Assembly (NCBI GenBank): GCA_002699725.1
Contig: PACE01000004.1
Coordinates: 83,304-92,855 of the forward strand
DNA length: 9,552 nt
Direction of reading: 5' to 3'
DNA from: Acidimicrobiaceae bacterium
Lineage (GTDB): Bacteria > Actinomycetota > Acidimicrobiia > Acidimicrobiales > MedAcidi-G1
Shown here: positions 1-5,769 of the stretch, piece after piece
How the letters are laid out: every line of letters starts with the position of its first letter
Numbering within the stretch: the stretch's first letter is position 1
The notes under the pieces: model-generated
Database searches by the model: none
What the model was told of the DNA's origin: nothing
The model's input: only the letters and a program-made list of their open reading frames with translations
Translations under genes and position numbers: made by a program

Positions 1-1
1 C

Positions 2-991
2 CTTGTGGCGCTCGACCTCACGACCGATGCCGGGCAGGAGGTTCTCGGGACCCTCCTCGACACCGCCGACGTGGTCATCGAGAACTTCAGTCCACGCGTG
101 ATGGACTCATGGGGCGTGACCTGGGACGCCATCCGCGGGCGCAATCCCCGGGCCGTGTACCTGCGTGCACCGGCGTTCGGGCTGGACGGGCCCTGGAGGG
201 ACCGCGTCGGCTTCGCCATGACCATGGAGCAGGTGGGGGGACTCGCCAACCGGACCGGCCATCCCGACGGGCCGAGACTGCTCCCGCAGGGGCCCGTCGA
301 CATGTTCGCCGCGATGCACTCAGTCCTAGCGGTCCTGCTCGCCCTCGCCGACCGCGAGCGCACCGGCACCGGACAGTTGATCGAGGCTCCGTTGATTGAA
401 GCGGCACTCCAGGCCTCGGCGGAGCAGGTTGTCGAGGCTTCGGCATACGGCAACGTGCTGGGATGCCTCGGGAACCGGTCGCCGGCAGCGTCGCCTCAGG
501 GGCTGTACCAGGTGGCCGTGGACGACCGGTGGTTGGCGGTCAGCATCGAGAGCGATGCACAGTGGGCGAACCTGCAGGGCCTGGTCGACGGCCTGGACGG
601 CCTCGACCGCCACGACGACGTCGACCGGATCGACGAGGTGCTCGGCGCCTGGTCACGGGGCCAGGCCGGTCGGGAGTCCGAGGAGCGTCTCTGGCAGGCA
701 GGCGTCCCGGCGGCCTTCTGCGTGCATCCGAACCATTCCGGGGGGACCGCACAGCACGGGTTCCGTGGCTTCCTCCAGTGGTACGAGCATCCCGTGACCG
801 GGTCGACCCCCTACTTCTCGTACCCGTTCCTCGTGGACGGTGCCCATCTGACGCTGGGCGGTCCTGCGCCGACGTTGGGTCAGCACACGGACCAGGTGCT
901 GGAATCCCTGGGCCTGGACGAGGCGGCCATCGCACGGTTGTGGGAGCAGGGCGTCACCGACGACTGGCCGGTGGGGGTTCCGCGGCCCTGA
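2..991 (+). CDS. CaiB/BaiF (family III) CoA-transferase, 5' end outside window
   Basis: Family III CoA-transferases move CoA between carboxylic acids in the cytosol, here probably activating the acid degraded by the downstream genes. The frame is open to the left edge; the GTG at 5 looks internal. About 329 residues are visible where the family has roughly 390-430, so some 60-70 N-terminal residues are missing. Counting from codon 5, family landmarks are ADVVIENFSPRVMDSWG (21-37), RNPRAVYLRAPAFGLDGPW (46-64), the GTGQ turn before the active-site strand (121-124), and a C-terminal LGQHT-x-VL segment. The position that aligns with the catalytic Asp (Asp169 of formyl-CoA transferase) is Glu132 (codon 398-400) in PLIEAAL. 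Whether this paralogue keeps ordinary chemistry is therefore open. It lies 18 nt upstream of the MaoC/OB-fold gene, same strand, probably one operon. The acid substrate cannot be named. Confidence 0.9.
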   Translation, partial: LVALDLTTDAGQEVLGTLLDTADVVIENFSPRVMDSWGVTWDAIRGRNPRAVYLRAPAFGLDGPWRDRVGFAMTMEQVGGLANRTGHPDGPRLLPQGPVDMFAAMHSVLAVLLALADRERTGTGQLIEAPLIEAALQASAEQVVEASAYGNVLGCLGNRSPAASPQGLYQVAVDDRWLAVSIESDAQWANLQGLVDGLDGLDRHDDVDRIDEVLGAWSRGQAGRESEERLWQAGVPAAFCVHPNHSGGTAQHGFRGFLQWYEHPVTGSTPYFSYPFLVDGAHLTLGGPAPTLGQHTDQVLESLGLDEAAIARLWEQGVTDDWPVGVPRP

Positions 992-997
992 CCGCGG
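980..997 (+). other. GC-rich hairpin across the CoA-transferase stop codon
   Basis: Two CCGCGG hexamers (980-985 and 992-997) flank a six-base loop that contains the TGA stop, giving a 6-bp all-GC stem. No T-run follows, so it is unlikely to be a strong terminator. It may modulate read-through into, or translation of, the next gene, which starts 12 bases later without a recognisable Shine-Dalgarno sequence. CCGCGG is common in GC-rich DNA, so chance is a real alternative. Confidence 0.25.
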
Positions 998-1009
998 CAT
1001 GATTCCGGC

Positions 1010-2422
1010 ATGAGCGACGTCGATGCCGCCCTCGACACCGCCCTGCAGCCCCTCGTGGGCGGCCAGGGTCCGGTTCAGGTCGCCACGGAGCCGGTCGGCG
1101 CCTCCGCGGTCAGTGCCTGGTGTGCTGTCATGTCCGAGGCGAACCCGCTCTTCGTTGATGAGGCGGTTGCCGCCTCGGGGCCGCATGGGGGGATCGTGGC
1201 ACCCCCGGCCACGCTCAACATGTGGACGATGCCCGTCAGGATCGGGGGCGATTCCGCCGGGCGCGATACCGACCAGCCGCAGCAGGCCGCCTACCAACTG
1301 CTCGACGATGCCGGGTTCACCGGCGTGGTTGCCACCAACTCGGATCAGGCTTACGAAGCCCACCTCCGACCCGGTGACATCGTGTCCGCCAGGACGACGC
1401 TCGTCGGCGTCTCCCCCCAGAAGCAGACGGCACTCGGCATCGGCCACTTCGTGACGACCGAGGTCGCCTACGCGAACCAGCACGGTGACCCGGTCGGAAC
1501 GCTCACCTTTCGGATCTTCAAGTTCCGGCCGGGCCCAGGCCGGCAGCGTGGCGACGAACCGGTGGACGACTCGCCCCGGCCCGAGCGCCCCCGTCCCCGC
1601 TGGAATCAGGACCAGGCATGGCACTGGGAGGGGCTGCGGCAGCACGAGTTGCGCATCCAGCGCTTCACCGGCAGCGGACGCCTCGTGCACCCCCCGGTCG
1701 TTGCCGATCCGACGACCCATGACATGGCGTACGATTGGGTCGTCGCCTCCGGTCGGGGCTCCCTCTACAGCTGGACCGCCCCGGAGCATCCCAAGGTCCC
1801 CGCCTTCGACTATCCGCTCGTGGTCGGCCTGGTGGAGCTCGAAGAGGGTGTCCGAGTGGTCTCGAACATCGTCGGCGTACGACCCGACCAGCTCGAGATC
1901 GGCATGCCGCTGGAGGTCTGCTGGCTGGACAGCCACGACGACGTGACCCTCCACCAGTTCCGTCCGGTCCGACCCGATCGACGCACGGACACGTTGGTCC
2001 GGGGCGACGTGTCCGTCGGCGACCGGCTTCCGCCCTGTCCGATCGACGTCACCACCGAACTCGTGATGTCCGGGGCGCTGGCCACCTTCGACCACCAGGA
2101 CGTCCACCACGACAGCGATGCAGCACGTGCCAAGGGCTTGCCGGACATCATCATGAACATCCTCACGTCGAGTGGGTTGGCCGCCCGTTGGCTGGGGGAC
2201 TGGGCCGGAGACCGGGTGGTGTTCCGGAACCTCAGGATCGGACTCGGGGCGTCGAACCACCCGGGTGACACGATGACCATGACGGGTTCGGTGACTGACG
2301 TCGGGGAGGGAGGTGCCGTCACCGTGGCGTTCGTCGGCACCAACTCCCTCGGCAACCACATCCGTGGCAGCGCCGAACTGGTCCTGCCGGAAGGCCCGCA
2401 GGGCGCCGAGGGGAGCGCCTGA
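1010..2422 (+). CDS. MaoC-like / OB-fold (DUF35) / MaoC-like fusion; probable enoyl-CoA hydratase and aldolase partner (ChsH2-ChsH1 type)
   Basis: A 470-residue three-domain protein. Residues about 22-175 form a FAS1-like/MaoC N-terminal hot-dog domain; its SEANPLFVD (42-50) lacks the catalytic Asp and His of the hydratase motif, so this half is probably non-catalytic. Residues about 200-320 are a DUF35 OB-fold with the family signature ASGRGSLYSW (246-255), but all four cysteines of the usual zinc ribbon are absent (F219, S222, D233, T236). Residues about 333-460 are a second MaoC domain with D361-x4-H366 in DHQDVHHD, matching the D-x-N-P-x-H hydratase motif. In steroid degradation ChsH1 and ChsH2 are separate subunits that hydrate an enoyl-CoA, and the ChsH2 DUF35 domain binds the aldolase Ltp2; here both seem fused. 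The aldolase-like gene follows after one base. ATG 1010 has no clear ribosome site; a four-codon ORF (999-1013) ends overlapping it. Substrate is inferred only by analogy. Confidence 0.85.
   Translation: MSDVDAALDTALQPLVGGQGPVQVATEPVGASAVSAWCAVMSEANPLFVDEAVAASGPHGGIVAPPATLNMWTMPVRIGGDSAGRDTDQPQQAAYQLLDDAGFTGVVATNSDQAYEAHLRPGDIVSARTTLVGVSPQKQTALGIGHFVTTEVAYANQHGDPVGTLTFRIFKFRPGPGRQRGDEPVDDSPRPERPRPRWNQDQAWHWEGLRQHELRIQRFTGSGRLVHPPVVADPTTHDMAYDWVVASGRGSLYSWTAPEHPKVPAFDYPLVVGLVELEEGVRVVSNIVGVRPDQLEIGMPLEVCWLDSHDDVTLHQFRPVRPDRRTDTLVRGDVSVGDRLPPCPIDVTTELVMSGALATFDHQDVHHDSDAARAKGLPDIIMNILTSSGLAARWLGDWAGDRVVFRNLRIGLGASNHPGDTMTMTGSVTDVGEGGAVTVAFVGTNSLGNHIRGSAELVLPEGPQGAEGSA
2408..2415 (+). promoter_or_regulatory. 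Ribosome binding site of the Ltp2-like gene
   Basis: The purine run GAGGGGAG lies inside the last codons of the preceding gene, eight bases before ATG 2424. It supports that ATG, which follows the upstream TGA by one base, over the more upstream in-frame ATG at 2313, which would force a 110-base overlap. Coupled translation of the two genes is likely. Confidence 0.6.
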
Positions 2423-2423
2423 C

Positions 2424-3602
2424 ATGTGGACCCCTGCCCGCCGGACCGCCGTCGTCGGCATCGGCGCCACCGAGTTCTCGAAGGATTCCGGCCGGACGCC
2501 CATGCAGTTGGCGACCGAGGCCTGCCTGGCCGCATGTGGTGATGCCGGCCTCGACCCGACGTTGGTCGACGGCATGTCGTTGTTCAGCATGGAGCGCAAC
2601 TACGAGATCGAGGTGGCCCGGAACCTGGGCATCCCGCGCCTGCGATTCTTCAGCATGGTCAACCACGGCGGTGGTGGAGGTTGCGCCACCGTCGGCATGG
2701 CCGCAATGGCCGTACACACCGGAGCCGCCGACTACGTGTTGGCCTACCGGGCGTTCAACGAGCGCTCGTGGCACCGGTTCGGCGGCGGAGTCCAGGCCCA
2801 CCACCAGAGCCCCGAGGCGAACGACGTCTCGTTCAGTTGGACCTCGCCGTTCGGGCTGCTCACGCCGGCGCAGTGGGCCGGCATGTTCGCCACCCGCTAC
2901 ATGCACCAGCATGGGGCCACGTCGGAGGACTTCGGTCGGATCGCCGTCGTCGACCGCCGCCACGCTGCCAACAACCCGGCCGCCTTCTTCCACGGGCGGC
3001 CCATCACGCTCGAGGAGCACCAGGCCAGCAGGATCATCTCCGACCCGTTGCGACTCCTCGACTGCTGCCAGGAGAGCGACGGCGGCGTGGCACTGCTCAT
3101 CACCAGCGCAGAGCGGGCAGAGGGCCTGGACCGGGAGCCGGCCTGGATCGCCGCCGCCGCCCAGGGGGTGGCCGAGGACCAGTGGATGATGCGCTCGTAC
3201 TACCGGGACGACATCACCGGCATCCCCGAGATGGGGTTGGTGGCCGAACAACTCTGGAAGTCGTCGGGCCTCGGCCCTGCCGACATGCAGGCGGCGATGC
3301 TCTACGACCACTTCACGCCGCTGGTCCTTCCCCAGTTCGAGGAGTTCGGATTCTGCGCCGCCGGCGAGGCGAAGGACTTCATCGCCGACGGGAACATCGA
3401 GGTCGGTGGTGGCCTGCCGATCAACACCAACGGTGGTCAGTTGGGCGAGGCGTACATCCACGGCATGAACGGCATCGCCGAGGGGGTCCGCCAGGTTCGG
3501 GGAACCTCGGTCAACCAGGTCGACGGGGCCGTGAACGTGTTGGTGACCTCGGGCAGCGGCGTCCCGACGAGTGGCCTGGTCCTCAGTAGCGAGGGCGGCT
3601 GA
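2424..3602 (+). CDS. Thiolase-superfamily acyl-CoA aldolase, Ltp2-like (lipid-transfer/SCP-x thiolase family)
   Basis: A 392-residue cytosolic thiolase-fold protein. It opens with TAVVGIGATEFSK (8-20), usual for SCP-x/Ltp thiolases. A glycine-rich GGGGGCATVG (82-91) puts Cys87 at the thiolase nucleophile position. The other thiolase elements are altered: the His of the Asn/His-Glu-x-Phe loop is replaced in MLYDHF (Tyr294), the GHP motif is replaced by GEAYIHG (Tyr344), and the C-terminal Cys-x-Gly is replaced by TSGSG (375-379). Actinobacterial Ltp2 uses active-site tyrosines for retro-aldol cleavage of a beta-hydroxyacyl-CoA; from memory the Thermomonospora curvata residues carry about these numbers. 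Ordinary Claisen thiolysis is therefore unlikely. Ltp2 works docked on the DUF35 domain of ChsH2, and the gene one base upstream encodes such a domain. By analogy it releases a short acyl-CoA from a hydroxylated intermediate. The substrate is unknown and need not be a steroid. Confidence 0.82.
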   Translation: MWTPARRTAVVGIGATEFSKDSGRTPMQLATEACLAACGDAGLDPTLVDGMSLFSMERNYEIEVARNLGIPRLRFFSMVNHGGGGGCATVGMAAMAVHTGAADYVLAYRAFNERSWHRFGGGVQAHHQSPEANDVSFSWTSPFGLLTPAQWAGMFATRYMHQHGATSEDFGRIAVVDRRHAANNPAAFFHGRPITLEEHQASRIISDPLRLLDCCQESDGGVALLITSAERAEGLDREPAWIAAAAQGVAEDQWMMRSYYRDDITGIPEMGLVAEQLWKSSGLGPADMQAAMLYDHFTPLVLPQFEEFGFCAAGEAKDFIADGNIEVGGGLPINTNGGQLGEAYIHGMNGIAEGVRQVRGTSVNQVDGAVNVLVTSGSGVPTSGLVLSSEGG

Positions 3603-3615
3603 GCCCGCTCAGTCG
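3596..3615. terminator. Possible bidirectional terminator at convergent stop codons
   Basis: CGGCTGAG (3596-3603) can pair with CTCAGTCG (3608-3615), eight pairs including one G-U, around a four-base loop. The stem contains the TGA of the rightward gene (3600-3602) and the complement of the TGA of the leftward gene (3609-3611). Only six bases separate the genes, so both transcripts must end here or read into each other. No T-run follows on either side, so efficiency is doubtful. Confidence 0.35.
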
Positions 3616-4805
3616 AGGGGCAGGACCACTTCGGGCAGGGGGTGCCGGTAGAGGCGGGCGGCGTTCTCGCAGCAGAGCATCCGGAGTTCGGCGGGCGACA
3701 GGTGTCCCCAGGCGTCGGCGATCACCTGTTGCGTGTGCGGCCAGGTGCTGTCGCCGTGGGGGTAGTCGGTCTCGACGCAGATGTTGTCGATGCCGATGGC
3801 GTGGCGCGTGTCGATGGTGGAGGGGTCGTCGAGCGTGCAGAACCAGAAGTTGCGGCGCAGGACGTCGGACGGTCGGTCCTCCCAGCCCCGCCCGTAGCCC
3901 GAGCGCTCGACCAGGTTGTCGAGGCGGTCGATGAGCATGGCGACCCAGCCGATGCCCCCCTCGGACATGGCGACCTTGAGCCGGGGGTGACGGACCGGGT
4001 ACTCCGACCAGAGCCACTCGGCGCATGACTGGAGGGCGAGTTGCCCGAAGAGGGTGGCGCCGATCTGGAGCGCAGGCCCCCCCGGCGGCGCCGGGTGCAT
4101 TCCGGAACTACCCACGTGGAGCGAGACCACCGTGTCGGTCTCGACACAGGCGGCGATGATCGGGTCCCAGTGGTCGCGGTTCCAGAGGCTCGGGAGTCCG
4201 ACGGCGTGGGGGCGCTCGGGCAGGGTGACGGAGACGAAGCCGCGCTCGGCGTTGCGGTGGATCTCGCCGGCCGCCTCGGTGGGGTCGGAGAGGAAGGTGA
4301 TGCCGCACGGGACGATCCGGTCCGGGTGGGGCTCGTACCACTCGGTGAACAGCCAGTCGTTCCATGCCCGCATGGCGTCGATTCCCACCTCGGTATCGGC
4401 GGCGTCGGCGAACACCCGTCCGCAGAATCCGGTGATCTGGGAGGGGAAGTTGAGCATCGCCCAGATGCCGGCCACGTCCATGTCGGCGATCCGGGCGTCG
4501 ACGTCGTAGCAGCCCGGGCGCATCTGGTCGAAGCGAAACGGCTCAAGTTGCACGGTTTCGGGGCGGCGTCCGGCCACGGCGTTCATTCCGACCTGGGTGT
4601 ACCTGTGGCCCTCGAATTCCCAGACCTGGTGCCCGTCGGCCGTCTCGACGAGTTGCGGACCGTGTTGGCGCAGCGCCGGGGACATGTACTCGGCGAACAG
4701 GTGGGGCGGTTCGACGACGTGGTCGTCGACCGAGATGACCGTGCAGTGGACCTCGGCCGTCTCAGGCTCCGGGAGGAACAGCTCCGGGTCGAGTACCGAA
4801 CCCAC
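3609..4805 (-). CDS. Amidohydrolase-2 family metal-dependent hydrolase/decarboxylase (TIM barrel)
   Basis: A 398-residue protein from GTG 4805. It belongs to the amidohydrolase-related family that includes ACMSD-type decarboxylases and metal-dependent hydrolases. Metal-site candidates are D27-x-H29 in ISVDDHVVEPP near the N-terminus, His230 in SLHVGSSG, Glu282 in SEGGIGWV and Asp347 in ETDYPHGD. The length is normal for the actinobacterial branch. GTG 4805 was chosen because GGGGA lies five bases upstream and the gene then starts 13 bases after the preceding stop. An ATG at 4883 would add 26 low-complexity residues, overlap the upstream gene by 65 bases and has no ribosome site. It forms an operon with the acetoacetate-decarboxylase-like gene and meets the aldolase gene tail to tail. 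The reaction could be hydrolysis of a C-N or C-O bond or a decarboxylation; the sequence does not decide. Confidence 0.85.
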   Translation of the reverse strand: MGSVLDPELFLPEPETAEVHCTVISVDDHVVEPPHLFAEYMSPALRQHGPQLVETADGHQVWEFEGHRYTQVGMNAVAGRRPETVQLEPFRFDQMRPGCYDVDARIADMDVAGIWAMLNFPSQITGFCGRVFADAADTEVGIDAMRAWNDWLFTEWYEPHPDRIVPCGITFLSDPTEAAGEIHRNAERGFVSVTLPERPHAVGLPSLWNRDHWDPIIAACVETDTVVSLHVGSSGMHPAPPGGPALQIGATLFGQLALQSCAEWLWSEYPVRHPRLKVAMSEGGIGWVAMLIDRLDNLVERSGYGRGWEDRPSDVLRRNFWFCTLDDPSTIDTRHAIGIDNICVETDYPHGDSTWPHTQQVIADAWGHLSPAELRMLCCENAARLYRHPLPEVVLPLD

Positions 4806-4818
4806 CGCTGTCCCCGAT

Positions 4819-5583
4819 TCAGCGCAGGTTTTGGGGGCCGCCCCGGTGGCCGGGCCAACGGGAGCCACCGATGGTGTCGGCATGGGGCCAGAAGGCGACC
4901 GGGTCGAGAGGGCCGGCGTTGGTGATCTCGCGTGCCTTGTGGACCGAGGTGATGAGTCGGGCCGAGATTTGCTCGCGCATCGGCAGGAGTTCGGTATGTG
5001 GGTCCCACGGGCTGTCCCGCAGGGTCAGGGTGCCGTCGAGTTCCTCGACGTGGACCTCCTCGCTGACCTGGCGTACGCGGACCACGTGGGGCGGGTAGTC
5101 CCACTCACCCTCGGCACCACCGACGGCCCTCGAGTACTTGAGCCACCACTCGTTGTGCTCGCTATCGCCCGGCTCGGGATCGATGGTTCCCGTGGAACGG
5201 CCCCGGAACTCGCAGAACGTGTAGCCCTGGTGCGTCGCCGTGGCCTCGATGGCGTCACCGAACCGGAAGTAGCGGGTGGTGCACGGGAACTTGGGTTGCC
5301 CGTTGATCTCCTTCGAGTTGAAGATCGCCGCCTCCTGGTCGATGCCGATGCCGAGTGAGAAGTCTCCGGCTATGCCGTCGAAGTCGGCCCGGACCCTTGT
5401 GCTGGTGCCGTACTCGGGCTCGTTGAGGATCGGTACGCAGTAGACGCCGATCGTCACGATGGGCTCGGCTCCCGGCTCGATGCCCGGGGGGAGCAGGGCG
5501 GCCACCTTGTCGGGATCGGTGCGATAGGTGATGACCAACTTCGGCCATCCGGAGATCTCGGCGGGCTGGTTCTCGTCGCCCAT
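4819..5583 (-). CDS. Acetoacetate decarboxylase superfamily protein
   Basis: A 254-residue protein starting at ATG 5583, with a strong AAGGAGG five bases upstream. N-terminal WPKLVITYRTDPDKVAALLPPGIEP (13-37) is the usual opening of this family. KEINGQPKF (91-99) aligns with the active-site segment R-E-I-x-G-F-P-K-K of classical acetoacetate decarboxylase. Lys98 therefore matches the Schiff-base lysine (Lys115 of the Clostridium enzyme) and Glu92 the conserved glutamate. The adjacent second lysine is Phe99, so the lysine pKa and the reaction may differ. Known relatives include decarboxylases and aldolase-dehydratases acting on beta-keto or pyruvate-like acids through an imine. It is the first gene of a leftward operon with the amidohydrolase. 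An in-frame extension to 5733 is Arg-rich, unlike the family, and was rejected. Substrate unknown; cytosolic, no signal peptide. Confidence 0.82.
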   Translation of the reverse strand: MGDENQPAEISGWPKLVITYRTDPDKVAALLPPGIEPGAEPIVTIGVYCVPILNEPEYGTSTRVRADFDGIAGDFSLGIGIDQEAAIFNSKEINGQPKFPCTTRYFRFGDAIEATATHQGYTFCEFRGRSTGTIDPEPGDSEHNEWWLKYSRAVGGAEGEWDYPPHVVRVRQVSEEVHVEELDGTLTLRDSPWDPHTELLPMREQISARLITSVHKAREITNAGPLDPVAFWPHADTIGGSRWPGHRGGPQNLR

Positions 5584-5588
5584 GGGGG

Positions 5589-5595
5589 CCTCCTT
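5589..5595 (-). promoter_or_regulatory. Ribosome binding site deciding the start of the decarboxylase-like gene
   Basis: On the minus strand AAGGAGG lies five bases before ATG 5583, the best Shine-Dalgarno match in the window. It fixes the start at 5583 rather than the upstream in-frame ATG at 5733. Confidence 0.85.
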
Positions 5596-5619
5596 GGGCT
5601 TGACGCGGTGATTCCGCGA

Positions 5620-5646
5620 CTCTGTGCCTCTGTGACAGTGTGACAC
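5620..5646. promoter_or_regulatory. Candidate operator: tandem palindromes in an 8-bp-period repeat
   Basis: CTCTGTG occurs at 5620-5626 and 5628-5634, and TGTGACA at 5631-5637 and 5639-5645, giving an imperfect 8-bp period. Two nine-base palindromes with a central base, CTGTGACAG (5630-5638) and GTGTGACAC (5638-5646), overlap by one base. The element lies 37-63 bases upstream of the decarboxylase-like start, where a repressor or activator of the leftward operon would bind. No regulator gene is in the window, so the binding protein is unknown. Confidence 0.4.
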
Positions 5647-5652
5647 GGACGT

Positions 5653-5698
5653 CGATCGGCGGCCACACCGGCCTTCCCGCATCGAGGGTCGCCGATCG
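5653..5698. repeat. 9-bp inverted repeat in the divergent intergenic region
   Basis: CGATCGGCG (5653-5661) and CGCCGATCG (5690-5698) are perfect inverted copies separated by 28 bases. The arms lie between the two divergent operons and each contains the palindrome CGATCG. They could be half-sites of a regulator controlling either direction, or a weak hairpin. CGATCG is frequent in such genomes, so chance is possible. Confidence 0.3.
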
Positions 5699-5755
5699 GA
5701 AGTCGCCGGCGCCACCGCGGTGACGGGAGGCACGACTCCCCGGAATCGGCAGGGA

Positions 5756-5761
5756 TAGGGT
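5756..5761 (+). promoter_or_regulatory. Possible -10 element for a leaderless gtrA-like transcript
   Basis: TAGGGT fits the actinobacterial -10 consensus TAnnnT and ends eight bases before ATG 5770. That spacing would put the transcription start on or beside the start codon, giving a leaderless mRNA. No convincing -35 element is seen. The alternative is a leadered mRNA with AGGGG (5763-5767) as ribosome site, but that lies only two bases from the ATG, too close for normal use. Confidence 0.35.
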
Positions 5762-5769
5762 TAGGGGCG

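Noticed and set aside
653..2599. A 648-codon open frame on the minus strand, antisense to the CoA-transferase, fusion and aldolase genes.
   Set aside because: Composition is shadow-like, it matches no family I recognise, and it runs across three well-supported genes. Long antisense frames are expected at this GC content.
2319..3461. A 380-codon minus-strand open frame opposite the Ltp2-like gene.
   Set aside because: Rich in Gly/Val/Arg/His with no recognisable domain; explained as the reverse-strand shadow of a strongly supported gene.
2424..3602. Reading the aldolase-like protein as an ordinary acetyl-CoA acyltransferase.
   Set aside because: The GHP and C-terminal Cys-x-Gly motifs required for thiolysis are missing and are replaced by the Ltp2-type tyrosine pattern.
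5584..5733. N-terminal extension of the decarboxylase-like protein to an ATG at 5733.
   Set aside because: The added 50 residues are Arg/Ser-rich, cover the promoter-like repeats, and the AAGGAGG at 5589-5595 clearly marks the ATG at 5583.
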